From: Oricola nitratireducens
Lineage (GTDB): Bacteria; Pseudomonadota; Alphaproteobacteria; Rhizobiales; Rhizobiaceae
DNA: 64,000 nucleotides
Direction: 5' to 3'
NCBI RefSeq assembly: GCF_014904745.1
Contig: NZ_JACZCS010000008.1
Location: 62,001 to 126,000 of the forward strand
Below, one piece after another: positions 17,184-25,278 of the stretch. Both the position numbers and the translations under genes were made by a program. The first letter of the stretch is position 1. Every line of letters starts with the position of its first letter. The notes beneath the pieces were generated by a model. That model saw only the letters and a program-made list of their open reading frames with translations. It did no database searches and was not told where the DNA came from.

Positions 17184-18194
17184 TTAGATCAGCTTGCCCA
17201 TCGCGATGGCCGTATCGGCCATGCGGTTGGAGAAGCCCCACTCATTGTCGTACCAGGACAGGACCGAGACCATCGTGCCGTCCATGACCTTGGTCTGGTC
17301 GAGCGCGACCGTCGAGGAATGCGGATCGTGGTTGAAGTCGATGGAGACGTTCGGATGGGTCGTGTAGCCGAGGATGCCCTTCAGGCGGCCGTCGGCGGCC
17401 GCGACGAGGGCGTCGTTGATCGCCTCGACCGTGACCGGCTTGGACGGAATGAACTTGAAGTCAACCAGCGAGACGTTGGGCGTCGGCACGCGCACCGAAA
17501 TGCCGTCGAGCTTTCCGGCGAGATCGGGGATGACCAGACCGATCGCCTTGGCGGCGCCGGTCGAGGTCGGGATCTGGCTCATCGCCGCCGCACGGCCGCG
17601 GTAGAGATCCTTGTGCATCGTATCCAGCGTCGGCTGGTCGCCGGTGTAGGAGTGGATCGTCGTCATCATGCCGCGTTCGATGCCGAAGGTGGAGTGCAGC
17701 ACGTCGACGAGCGGCGCCAGGCAATTGGTGGTGCAGGACGCGTTGGAGACGACGAGGTCGTCCTTGGTCAGCACGCCGTGGTTGACGCCGTAGACGATGG
17801 TCTTGTCGGCGCCGGAGGCCGGAGCGGAAACCAGAACGCGCTTGGCGCCGGCTTCCAGATGCAGCGCCGCCTTTTCCCTGGCTGTGAAGATGCCGGTGCA
17901 TTCCATGACGATGTCGATGCCGAGTTCGCCCCAGGGGAGATTTTTCGGATCGCGCTCGGCGAAGACCTTGAAGCTGTCGCCGCCCTCGATATGGATCGTG
18001 TCGCCCTTCACCTCGACGGATTTCGGGAACCGGCCGTGCACCGAGTCGTAGCGCATCAGGTGGGCGTTGGTCTCGACCGGGCCGAGATCGTTGATGGCAA
18101 CGATGTCGATGTCCTTGCGGCCGGATTCGTAAATGGCGCGGACGACATTGCGGCCGATGCGGCCAAATCCGTTGATGGCGACTTTGACGGTCAT
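17184..18194 (-). CDS. gap: Glyceraldehyde-3-phosphate dehydrogenase, type I
   Basis: A 336-residue NAD-dependent enzyme that oxidises and phosphorylates glyceraldehyde 3-phosphate. The NAD-binding [11 protein letters not shown] is at residues 6-16, and the active-site cysteine is in [13 protein letters not shown] near residue 154. The ATG follows a strong GGAGGAAA site. It lies 31 bp downstream of tkt on the same strand, with a strong terminator behind it, so tkt-gap form one transcript. Length and motifs are fully typical of the central metabolic enzyme. Confidence 0.96.
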   Translation of the reverse strand: MTVKVAINGFGRIGRNVVRAIYESGRKDIDIVAINDLGPVETNAHLMRYDSVHGRFPKSVEVKGDTIHIEGGDSFKVFAERDPKNLPWGELGIDIVMECTGIFTAREKAALHLEAGAKRVLVSAPASGADKTIVYGVNHGVLTKDDLVVSNASCTTNCLAPLVDVLHSTFGIERGMMTTIHSYTGDQPTLDTMHKDLYRGRAAAMSQIPTSTGAAKAIGLVIPDLAGKLDGISVRVPTPNVSLVDFKFIPSKPVTVEAINDALVAAADGRLKGILGYTTHPNVSIDFNHDPHSSTVALDQTKVMDGTMVSVLSWYDNEWGFSNRMADTAIAMGKLI

Positions 18195-18225
18195 GGAATT
18201 TCCTCCGTTACAATGGGGGGCGAAG

Positions 18226-20229
18226 TTACTGGTGTTGCCTGCCTGCGTGAATGCGTGTTTCAGCCGCAGCGACGACCGCCTCCGGCGTGATCCCGAAATG
18301 GGCGTAAAGCTGCTCGTAGGGGCCGGATGCGCCGAAGGAATCCATTCCGACGAAATCGCCGTCGGAGCCGATGACGGCGTCCCAGCCCTGGCGGATTCCG
18401 GCCTCGACGGCGATGCGGACCGGTGCGCTTCCGATCATCGCCTTGCGGTAATCCTCCGACTGCTGGCGGAAGAGGTCAAGGCTCGGCACGGAGACGACCC
18501 GGGTCGGGTGGCCGTTGGCTTCGAGGGCTTCCTTCGCCTTCATCGCGATTTCGACTTCCGAACCGGAGGCGAAGATCGACACGACGGCGTCGTCGCTGGC
18601 CGGCGCCAGTTCATAGGCGCCATTGGCGCAACGGTTGTCGGCCGAGAACTCGGTGCGCAGCGCCGGCAGGTTCTGCCGGGTCAGTGCCAGGGTCGAGGGG
18701 GTCGTGACGGTTTCCAGCGCGATCTGCCAGCATTCCGCGGTTTCCATCGCGTCGGCCGGGCGGAAAACGGTGTGGTTCGGGATCGCGCGCAGGGCGGCGA
18801 GATGCTCGACCGGCTGGTGCGTCGGGCCGTCCTCGCCAAGGCCGATGGAATCATGCGTCATGACGAAAATGGAGCGGATTCCCATCAGCGAGGCGAGGCG
18901 CATCGCGGGGCGCGCGTAGTCGGAAAAGACGAGGAACGTGCCGCCATAGGGGATCAGGCCGCCATGCAGCGCGATGCCGTTCATGGCCGCGGCCATGCCG
19001 TGTTCGCGGATGCCGTAATGGAGATAGCGGCCGGAGAAATCGTCCGGCGTGATCGGCGCGGTCTGGCTCGTCCTGGTGTTGTTGGAGCCGGTCAGGTCGG
19101 CGGACCCCCCGAGCGTCTCGGTGACGACGGCGTTGACGACCTCGAGGGTCATCTCCGACGACTTGCGGGTCGCGACATTGGGCAGGTCGGCGGCGAGCTG
19201 CTTGCGCCAGGTCTCCATCGCCGAGCCGAAGGAGGCCGGAAGGTCGCCGCGCATGCGGCGCTCGAATTCGCCGCGAAGCGTCGCATCGGCCTCGCCGAGG
19301 CGTTTTTCCCAGGCGACGCGTTCCTTGCCGGCGTTCAGGCCGACGAGACGCCAGTCGTCGAGGATTTCGGACGGGATCTCGAAGGGCGCGGACTGCCAGC
19401 CGAGCGCCTTGCGGGCGCCGGCGATTTCCTCGGCGCCGAGCGGCGAACCGTGCGCCTTGGAGGTGCCGGCGCGGGTCGGAGCGCCGTAGCCGATGGTGGT
19501 GCGGCAGGCGATCAGCGTCGGGCGGTCGGACGAGCGCGCCTGTTCGACCGCGGTCGCGATGGCGTCCGGGTCATGGCCGTCGACCGAGAGCGTTTCCCAG
19601 CCCGAGGCCGCGAAGCGCGCCTGCTGGTCGGTCGAATCCGAGAGCGACACCTTGCCGTCGATGGAGATGCCGTTGTCGTCCCAGAAGACGATCAGCTTGT
19701 CGAGCTTGAGGTGGCCGGCAAGCGACAGGGCTTCCTGGCTGATGCCCTCCATCAGGCAGCCGTCGCCGGCAAGCACATAGGTATAATGGTCGACGAGATC
19801 GCGGCCGAATTCATCGGCGAGCTTGCGCTCGGCGATCGCCATGCCGACGGCGTTGGCCAGACCCTGGCCGAGCGGGCCGGTCGTCGTCTCGATGCCGGCG
19901 GCGTGGCCGTATTCCGGATGGCCGGCGGTTTTCGAGCCGATCTGACGGAAATTCCTGATCTCGTCGATCGTGATGTCCTCGTATCCGAGCAGGTAGAGCA
20001 GCGAATAGAGCAGCATGGAGCCATGGCCGGCCGACAGGACGAAGCGGTCGCGGTCGGGCCATTTCGGGTTCATCGGATCAAATTTCATGAACCGCGAAAA
20101 CAATACGGTGGCGATGTCGGCCGCGCCCATCGGAAGGCCGGGGTGGCCGGAGTTCGCGGCTTGCACCGCGTCCATGGAAAGGAATCGGATCGCATTTGCC
20201 ATCCGGTCGTGTTTTTCGCGTACCGTCAT
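18226..20229 (-). CDS. tkt: Transketolase
   Basis: A 667-residue thiamine-diphosphate enzyme that moves two-carbon units between sugar phosphates in the pentose phosphate pathway. Seen motifs are SGHPGLPMG near residue 27, the cofactor/Mg motif GDGCLMEG near 155 followed by WDDNGIS, and the pyrimidine-binding half with [12 protein letters not shown] near 465. The ATG at 20229 has AGGAAAA in front; the frame extends further upstream but without family similarity. It is the first gene of the tkt-gap unit. This gene order is the common rhizobial arrangement. Confidence 0.95.
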   Translation of the reverse strand: MTVREKHDRMANAIRFLSMDAVQAANSGHPGLPMGAADIATVLFSRFMKFDPMNPKWPDRDRFVLSAGHGSMLLYSLLYLLGYEDITIDEIRNFRQIGSKTAGHPEYGHAAGIETTTGPLGQGLANAVGMAIAERKLADEFGRDLVDHYTYVLAGDGCLMEGISQEALSLAGHLKLDKLIVFWDDNGISIDGKVSLSDSTDQQARFAASGWETLSVDGHDPDAIATAVEQARSSDRPTLIACRTTIGYGAPTRAGTSKAHGSPLGAEEIAGARKALGWQSAPFEIPSEILDDWRLVGLNAGKERVAWEKRLGEADATLRGEFERRMRGDLPASFGSAMETWRKQLAADLPNVATRKSSEMTLEVVNAVVTETLGGSADLTGSNNTRTSQTAPITPDDFSGRYLHYGIREHGMAAAMNGIALHGGLIPYGGTFLVFSDYARPAMRLASLMGIRSIFVMTHDSIGLGEDGPTHQPVEHLAALRAIPNHTVFRPADAMETAECWQIALETVTTPSTLALTRQNLPALRTEFSADNRCANGAYELAPASDDAVVSIFASGSEVEIAMKAKEALEANGHPTRVVSVPSLDLFRQQSEDYRKAMIGSAPVRIAVEAGIRQGWDAVIGSDGDFVGMDSFGASGPYEQLYAHFGITPEAVVAAAETRIHAGRQHQ

Positions 20230-20365
20230 GAGTTTTCCTGTTTGTGCCGACCAGGCCGGGGCCGCTGCCGCGGGCCGTCTCGAACGAAATCGCGCGACAC
20301 ATAGCAGGTCGCCGAGACGAGTCAATAAAACGGCAGGGGGGCGTAGCCGGCGTCAACAGGCGGGG

Positions 20366-20902
20366 CTAGACGGCGCCTGTATACTCGCCACGTGCCGGAT
20401 AATCGTTCCTGATCGCGAAATCGAGCGCGCCGACAAGTTCGGAGAAATGCGGCCGCACGAAGGGCATGGTCTGGACGGAACCGTAATACAGCGTTTGCGC
20501 GGGCGTCACCATGAAGAGGCCCGGTTCCGAAAACAGCGGCGGTTCCTCGATGCCGATCGACGTCTTGCCGCGGGACGTCGAGATGTAGAGCCCCCACTCG
20601 CGCGCCTTGGCGAGCGGCAGGCCATAGGCAAAGCGCAGTGTGTCCGCCCCGATCTTGTCGGCCATGGCGCGGGCCCGCTCCTCGCTGTCACTGCTGACCG
20701 CGATCGTGGCGACGCCGCGGTCGGCGAAATCGGCGACGCGTTTCTGGAACTCCGTCAGGTAGGTCGCGCAGATCGGACAATGCAGTCCGCGGTAAAAGCA
20801 GATGATCGTTCCGCGTTCGGATGGATCGGTCGTCAGGTCGAATACGCCGTGATCGAGTGTCGGCAGGTTCAGGTCGGGGGTTTTCTGGCGGGGCAGGAGC
20901 AT
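20366..20902 (-). CDS. Peroxiredoxin-like (AhpC/TSA) family protein
   Basis: About 178 residues with a thioredoxin fold. The redox site is FYRGLHCPICATYL, a C-P-x-C pair at Cys42/Cys45 instead of the T-x-x-C of classical peroxiredoxins, as in peroxiredoxin-like family proteins. The N-terminus APD/LNLP-type strand and a conserved Arg region follow. It probably reduces peroxides or acts as a thiol oxidoreductase in the cytoplasm, since no signal peptide is present. The ATG has CGAGGA upstream. It is divergent from an AraC regulator across 92 bp and is probably its target. Confidence 0.75.
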   Translation of the reverse strand: MLLPRQKTPDLNLPTLDHGVFDLTTDPSERGTIICFYRGLHCPICATYLTEFQKRVADFADRGVATIAVSSDSEERARAMADKIGADTLRFAYGLPLAKAREWGLYISTSRGKTSIGIEEPPLFSEPGLFMVTPAQTLYYGSVQTMPFVRPHFSELVGALDFAIRNDYPARGEYTGAV

Positions 20903-20994
20903 GGATGATCCTCGGGGCGGGTTCAGGTTGCGTTGCCGCAAGAATACAGGTATCGATGTCTGATAAATCCTGAAAAACCGACCGTATCACCGAT

Positions 20995-21735
20995 ATGTCC
21001 GATTTCGACCGCCTGTCCACACTGATGGAACGCTTCAGCCTCGACGTCCGGCCCGCGCCGCTCGAAGCGGCGATGCTGGTGGTGGAAGGGCGCGGCGGCG
21101 TCGCCCGCAAGGCATTGCTGCGCACCGGCGCCTCCGGATTCGGGATCAGCGCCGACCGGATCGTTTTCGCGGCGGCCGTCGACTGGGGCGGCGCAGCCAA
21201 CCCGCTGATGTCGGCGCTTCCGGAATTCGTCGAATTCGATCTGGAAAACGACGACGAAAGCCGGAGCCTGATCGCACTCGTCCAGTCGGAACTGACCGCC
21301 GATCGGTGTGGCTCGGGCTCGGTGGTCAACAGGCTTTGCGAGGTGCTTCTGGTGCGCATCCTGCGGGCGCAGATCGAGGCGGGATCGGCCGAACCCGGCC
21401 TGCTGGCGGGATTATCCGACCCGCGGATCAGCCGCGCCATCGTCGCCATGCACGACCAGCCCGGACGCCAGTGGCGCAACGAGGACCTGGCGCGGATCGC
21501 CGGCCTGTCGCTCAGCCGGTTCGCCGAAATCTTCACGACGACGGTCGGGGAACCACCGAGCGCCTATCTGCGCCAATGGCGGCTGATCCTGGCGCGGCAG
21601 GACGTTTCCAGAGGCCACCGGATCGACGCCATCGCGCGCCGCTACGGCTATGCCTCGCCGGAAGGATTTGCGCGGGCTTTCAGGAAACGCTTCGGCGAAA
21701 ACCCGATCGCGTTGCGTCCCAGGCAGGCCGCGTGA
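20995..21735 (+). CDS. AraC-family transcriptional regulator (Cupin_6 type)
   Basis: A 246-residue regulator. An N-terminal cupin-like domain (FSLDVRPAPLEAAMLVVEGRGG) precedes two C-terminal helix-turn-helix motifs: EDLARIAGLSLSRFAEIF, and then IDAIARRYGYASPEGFARAF with the typical AraC closing helix. It is divergent from the peroxiredoxin-like gene, the usual layout for a redox-responsive AraC pair. A Cys-rich sensor is not obvious, so the inducer is unknown. No gene follows closely. Confidence 0.85.
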   Translation: MSDFDRLSTLMERFSLDVRPAPLEAAMLVVEGRGGVARKALLRTGASGFGISADRIVFAAAVDWGGAANPLMSALPEFVEFDLENDDESRSLIALVQSELTADRCGSGSVVNRLCEVLLVRILRAQIEAGSAEPGLLAGLSDPRISRAIVAMHDQPGRQWRNEDLARIAGLSLSRFAEIFTTTVGEPPSAYLRQWRLILARQDVSRGHRIDAIARRYGYASPEGFARAFRKRFGENPIALRPRQAA

Positions 21736-21931
21736 GCCGCGCGTCCGCGTCCGGCCGCGACTTCCCCGCTGTTTCGTTGCCGGAGCGCCATTCTGTCCTG
21801 TGGGTTAATGCCGGCGGCATTTGAAAACGCGCCGTAAACTGGGTACCTTGACGCACTGCCTTATCGGGCAGGCGTAAAGCACTCAATTGAAAGGCGTTCG
21901 TCTTTCCCCGATTTAGTCGAGAGAATCCGGC

Positions 21932-22204
21932 ATGGCTTCACAACAGACGCTTTCGGAGGTTTTGAACCGGCTGGACAAGGCCGTGGCGACGCTCGAGGAC
22001 GCAATCGACCGGCAGATGGACGTGCGCGAGAACTACCGCGACGCCGAGGAAGAGGTCCAGAGGATGAATTCCGACCGGAGCCGTCTGGCCGGCGAGCTCG
22101 ACGCGGCGGAATCGCGCTCCGAACGTCTCGAGGACGTCAACAAGGAAGTGTCGCGCCGCCTCGTCACCGCCATGGAAACCATTCGCGCGGTTCTCGACCG
22201 CTAG
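21932..22204 (+). CDS. DUF4164-type coiled-coil protein
   Basis: A 90-residue, highly charged, almost entirely helical protein. Heptad spacing of Leu/Ala/Val runs through EVLNRLDKAVATLEDAI and continues to the C-terminus, so it is predicted to form a coiled coil. This type of small protein is found just upstream of zapA in rhizobia (DUF4164, from memory). It lies 20 bp before zapA and is likely cotranscribed, suggesting a structural or division-linked role. No enzymatic motif is present. Confidence 0.75.
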   Translation: MASQQTLSEVLNRLDKAVATLEDAIDRQMDVRENYRDAEEEVQRMNSDRSRLAGELDAAESRSERLEDVNKEVSRRLVTAMETIRAVLDR

Positions 22205-22224
22205 CAACGACTTGAAGAGGGTTC

Positions 22225-22578
22225 ATGTCCCAGGTCACAGTGACAATCGACGGCAAGGCCTACCGGATGGCGTGCGATCCGGGCCAGGAGGAGCATCTCC
22301 ATGAACTGGCCAGCAGTTTCGACCAGTATGTCGGTCATCTGAAAGGCTCGTTCGGCGAGATCGGCGACCAGCGCATCACGGTGATGGCGGGGATCATGGT
22401 CATGGACGAGCTTGCCGAACTGCGGAAGCGGGTGACGGGACTGGAGTCGGAGATCGAGTCGCTGCGCCGCACGCGCGACGAGGCGCTGCAGCGCGCCGAC
22501 AGCACCGACGGGCAATTGATGGAGCGGCTTTCGGCCGTGGCCGGCAAGATCGAGGCCGTCGCGGCGAAATTGTCGTGA
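22225..22578 (+). CDS. zapA: Cell division protein ZapA
   Basis: A 117-residue ZapA-family protein. The N-terminal part (TVTIDGKAYRMACDPGQEEH) matches the family core that binds FtsZ. The second half is a coiled coil (ELAELRKRVTGLESEIESL) for tetramer formation. ZapA bundles FtsZ filaments at the division site. The C-terminal helix is longer than in E. coli. It is followed by the 6S RNA gene and the 5-formyltetrahydrofolate cyclo-ligase gene, a widely conserved arrangement. Confidence 0.88.
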   Translation: MSQVTVTIDGKAYRMACDPGQEEHLHELASSFDQYVGHLKGSFGEIGDQRITVMAGIMVMDELAELRKRVTGLESEIESLRRTRDEALQRADSTDGQLMERLSAVAGKIEAVAAKLS

Positions 22579-22631
22579 TCCCGGAGCTCCTGCCACTGGC
22601 GTTTGTGCCGGCGGAGGCCTATATCGCGGTT

Positions 22632-22790
22632 TGGCTGACTGCGCTTCGCGGCAGGAAACAATTTACCCGGGGCCTTACGCATCTCAAGGGAGCTGTCCCT
22701 GATTGGACCCGTGGGTCCCGTCACACGGCACCCACCTACATAAGTAGGTTCCCGGGATGCCGCTTTCCACCGGTTGTCGTGGTCGGTCCA
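22632..22790 (+). ncRNA. ssrS: 6S RNA (ssrS), ends approximate
   Basis: The 234-bp gap between zapA and the folate cyclo-ligase gene is the conserved place for 6S RNA in many Proteobacteria. The sequence can form a long interrupted rod. GCGGCA at 22648 pairs with TGCCGC at 22758, and CCCGGG at 22666 pairs with CCCGGG at 22751. Internal hairpins are AGGGA/TCCCT (22687-22700), GACCC/GGGTC (22706-22717) and ACCTAC/GTAGGT (22734-22749). 6S RNA mimics an open promoter and sequesters the housekeeping RNA polymerase holoenzyme. The exact ends are estimated from the ~160-nt family size. Confidence 0.75.
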
Positions 22791-22812
22791 TCTCCCGCCG
22801 GAGAGAATTTTC

Positions 22813-23400
22813 TTGGCGCCTGATCCCTCCGAATTGAAGAAGGCGATCCGCCGCGACTGCCTTGCGCGGCGCGACGCGCTGGCGCCGGATTTGCGCATCG
22901 AGAAGAGCCTTTGCATCGCCGAGCACGGCGCCGGCATCGCCATCGAGCCCGGCACGATCGTCTCCGGTTTCTGGCCGATCCGTTCGGAGGCCGATATCCG
23001 GCCGCTGATGTTCGCGCTCCGGGAACGCGGCGCGCGGCTTTGCCTTCCCGTCGTCATGGACCGCGAAACAATCATTTTCCGCGAACTCGTGCGCGGCGCG
23101 CCGATGGTCGATACCGGCTTCGGCACGGCCGGTCCGGGCGAGGAGGCGGAGATACTCGATCCACAACTGCTGCTGGTGCCGCTGTCGGCCTTCGACGCCG
23201 CGGGCAACCGGATCGGCTATGGCGCCGGGCATTACGACCGGGCGATCGCCCGGCTGATCGCAAAGGGCATGACGCCGCAACTGATCGGCATCGCCTTTGC
23301 CTGCCAGGAGGTTGAGGCCGTGCCGGCCGAGCCGCATGACGTGCCGCTTGCCGCCGTTTTGACCGAGGAAGGCTTGCGCGGCTTCGCAGATGACGCGTAG
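22813..23400 (+). CDS. 5-formyltetrahydrofolate cyclo-ligase
   Basis: A 195-residue enzyme converting 5-formyl-tetrahydrofolate to 5,10-methenyl-tetrahydrofolate with ATP. The N-terminal basic helix (SELKKAIRRDCLARRDAL) and the C-terminal GYGAGHYDRAIARL motif are diagnostic. The likely start is TTG with GGAGAG six bases upstream; an ATG 13 codons earlier lies inside the 6S RNA region and lacks a ribosome site. The coupling to 6S RNA recalls the E. coli ssrS-ygfA transcript. Confidence 0.85.
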   Translation: MAPDPSELKKAIRRDCLARRDALAPDLRIEKSLCIAEHGAGIAIEPGTIVSGFWPIRSEADIRPLMFALRERGARLCLPVVMDRETIIFRELVRGAPMVDTGFGTAGPGEEAEILDPQLLLVPLSAFDAAGNRIGYGAGHYDRAIARLIAKGMTPQLIGIAFACQEVEAVPAEPHDVPLAAVLTEEGLRGFADDA

Positions 23401-23424
23401 GAGGATGGCGCGTAGGAGAACTGC

Positions 23425-24246
23425 ATGAGACTTCTGTTTCTGGGCGACATGGTGGGGCGGTCCGGGCGTGTCGCGGTCTATGACCGGCTGCCCGGCCTGA
23501 TTTCGGATTACCGGATCGATTTCACCATCGTGAACGGCGAAAACGCGGCCGGCGGATTCGGTATCACGGAGACGATCCTGACCGAGACGCTGGACGCCGG
23601 CGCCGACGTGGTGACGACGGGCAACCATGTCTGGGACCAGCGCGAGGCGCTGGTCTTCGCCGACCGGCATTCGCAGTTCCTGCGGCCGGCGAATTTCCCG
23701 AACGGCTCGCCCGGCAAGGGCATGGGCGTCTACGAGGCGAAGAACGGCGCGCGCGTCATGGTGTCGAACATCATGGGCCGCGTTTTCATGAGCCCGGATC
23801 TCGACGATCCCTTCGCCTGCGCGGAAGCGCAGCTTGCGACCGGCGGTCTCGGGTCCGAGTTCGATGCCGTCGTGTTCGATTTCCACGCCGAGGCGACGTC
23901 GGAAAAGATCTGCTTCGGCCATTTCGTCGACGGGCGCGCCAGCCTTGTCGTCGGCACGCACACGCATACGCCGACGGCCGATCACCAGATCCTGTCCGGC
24001 GGCACCGGATACATGTCGGATGCCGGCATGTGCGGAAATTACGACTCCTCGCTCGGCATGGACAAGGAGGAGCCGCTCAACCGGTTCCTGTCGAAGATCC
24101 CGAAAGGGCGGTTCGAGGCCGCCTCGGGGCCGGCGACGATTTGCGGCGTGGCGGTGGAAATTTCCGACCGGACGGGCCTCGCCGAAAAGATCGCGCCGTT
24201 GCGGCTCGGGCCGCAATTGTCGGAAACCGTGCCGGACTGGTGGTAG
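23425..24246 (+). CDS. TIGR00282/YmdB-type metallophosphoesterase
   Basis: A 273-residue metal-dependent phosphoesterase. Metal-binding motifs are FLGDMVGRSGR at the N-terminus, NGENAAGGFG near residue 38, GNHVWDQ near residue 70 and GTHTHTPTADH near 177. YmdB proteins hydrolyse 2',3'-cyclic nucleotide phosphates in vitro and influence biofilm or motility decisions in Bacillus. It follows the folate cyclo-ligase by 24 bp on the same strand, a conserved pair in alphaproteobacteria, and ends at a strong inverted repeat. Confidence 0.87.
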   Translation: MRLLFLGDMVGRSGRVAVYDRLPGLISDYRIDFTIVNGENAAGGFGITETILTETLDAGADVVTTGNHVWDQREALVFADRHSQFLRPANFPNGSPGKGMGVYEAKNGARVMVSNIMGRVFMSPDLDDPFACAEAQLATGGLGSEFDAVVFDFHAEATSEKICFGHFVDGRASLVVGTHTHTPTADHQILSGGTGYMSDAGMCGNYDSSLGMDKEEPLNRFLSKIPKGRFEAASGPATICGVAVEISDRTGLAEKIAPLRLGPQLSETVPDWW

Positions 24247-24252
24247 ACGGGG

Positions 24253-24279
24253 CGTCCCGGCCGTGGATTGGCCGGGACG
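24253..24279. terminator. Hairpin between convergent genes
   Basis: A perfect 10-bp inverted repeat (CGTCCCGGCC) with a seven-base loop lies seven bases after the metallophosphoesterase stop and 12 bases before the stop of the opposing small secreted-protein gene. No strong T-run follows, so it is a probable bidirectional terminator. Confidence 0.6.
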
Positions 24280-24291
24280 ATCGATCGCTAT

Positions 24292-24681
24292 TTAATTTCG
24301 GTTATCCCGACCGGTTTCCGGTTCACTCGGAGTGCAAGCCGGCGTGCCCTGGCCCCCGCCGATCGGCACGCAGCGCTGGACGACGCATTCGGGATTGTCC
24401 GATGCCGGCACGGTCGCGGGCGCCACGTCTTCGCCCGGATCGCAATAGGCGCAAGAGCTGACATAGCGGTCGTAGAGCAAGAGATTGGCGACCCGGGCGG
24501 ACGGATATTGAATGATCAATGCGCCCGCGCTCTGAAGCGTTTCCTGGATTTTGGCGCATGTGTTTTCATCGGCGCGAATGCGTTCGACAGCCCCGGCCGG
24601 CACAGAGACGGAAAGCAGAACGGACGCCGCCAATACGGCGCCGACATATCGTTGAGCGGGATTTAAACGGTTGCGGGTCAT
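24292..24681 (-). CDS. Small secreted Cys-containing protein, paralogue A
   Basis: A 129-residue protein with a clear signal peptide (VGAVLAASVLLSVSVPAGAV) and a mature domain of unknown function. It shares a pattern with the gene 235 bp upstream: RIR-x-D, CAKIQ/CAEIQ, a GA-xx-I strand, PS-x-R, LYDRYVS and DNP/CVV-x-RC. The two Cys of the CVVQRC segment, one in CAKIQ and a C-x2-C in CAYC suggest disulfides in the periplasm. The tail is Gly/Pro/Thr-rich. The start was set at an ATG with AGGAGG seven bases upstream. No catalytic motif is recognised. Confidence 0.7.
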   Translation of the reverse strand: MTRNRLNPAQRYVGAVLAASVLLSVSVPAGAVERIRADENTCAKIQETLQSAGALIIQYPSARVANLLLYDRYVSSCAYCDPGEDVAPATVPASDNPECVVQRCVPIGGGQGTPACTPSEPETGRDNRN

Positions 24682-24703
24682 GGTGGTCCTCCTCAATTAA
24701 CAA

Positions 24704-24729
24704 GGCAACGGACGCAAATGTCCGTTGCC
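24704..24729. terminator. Hairpin between paralogues B and A
   Basis: A perfect 10-bp inverted repeat (GGCAACGGAC) with a six-base loop lies just upstream of the ribosome site of paralogue A. On the minus strand it is followed by TTGTTAATT, so it could terminate paralogue B or act as a leader hairpin for A. The rest of the 234-bp gap holds nothing else recognisable. Confidence 0.5.
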
Positions 24730-24915
24730 ACCCATGCGGCCGATACAGTTTGCCCGGTCCAAGCCGGTGCTCATTGACGGGCGACAAGAATCCGGTGCGT
24801 CATGCGTTACAAATGGTCGCATCCATCGAAATGTGAGCACGCCCGGGGCAGGCTTCGGGCTTCAGGCCGGCATGCCGGAAACAACCGTGCTGTCCTCAGA
24901 CGAACAGCCTTGGCA

Positions 24916-25278
24916 TCAATTGCGATCGAAAAGATTGAACAGCGGCTCGACCCGCTCGCAGCGGTGAACGACGCAGCGCGGATTGTCGGCGGAGTTTATC
25001 CTGCGGGTGACGGGCACTTCCGGCGGCACGCAGAAATAATGCGGACTGACGTAGCGGTCATAGAGGAAATAGTCCGGGATGCGTTTCGAGGGGAAACGGA
25101 TCACCACGGCGCCCTCGTCGCGGAGGATGCGCTGGATCTCGGCGCAAGGCGTCAGATCACCACGGATGCGGGTGATCGCGTGGGCGGGCACGGTCACGCC
25201 GAAAAGCAGGAGCGCGACCGCACTCGCGTGCAACGGTCCGGCGCGCCGGTTCGAACGGAATTTTCGCACTGAACTCAT
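24916..25278 (-). CDS. Small secreted Cys-containing protein, paralogue B
   Basis: A 120-residue protein with a signal peptide (ASAVALLLFGVTVPAHA) and the same mature pattern as paralogue A: RIRGD, CAEIQ, GAVVIRFPSKR, FLYDRYVS, NPRCVVHRC. Its ATG overlaps the stop of the upstream metallo-beta-lactamase-fold gene (ATGA), so the two are translationally coupled. A physical or pathway link with that protein is therefore likely. The function of this family is unknown. The two paralogues differ mostly in the N- and C-terminal tails, which argues for an old tandem duplication. Confidence 0.72.
   Translation of the reverse strand: MSSVRKFRSNRRAGPLHASAVALLLFGVTVPAHAITRIRGDLTPCAEIQRILRDEGAVVIRFPSKRIPDYFLYDRYVSPHYFCVPPEVPVTRRINSADNPRCVVHRCERVEPLFNLFDRN

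Noticed and set aside
18133-20304. A 723-codon open frame antisense to tkt
   Set aside because: Shadow of transketolase, whose cofactor motifs are intact; composition is Gly/Arg/Asp-rich with no family pattern.
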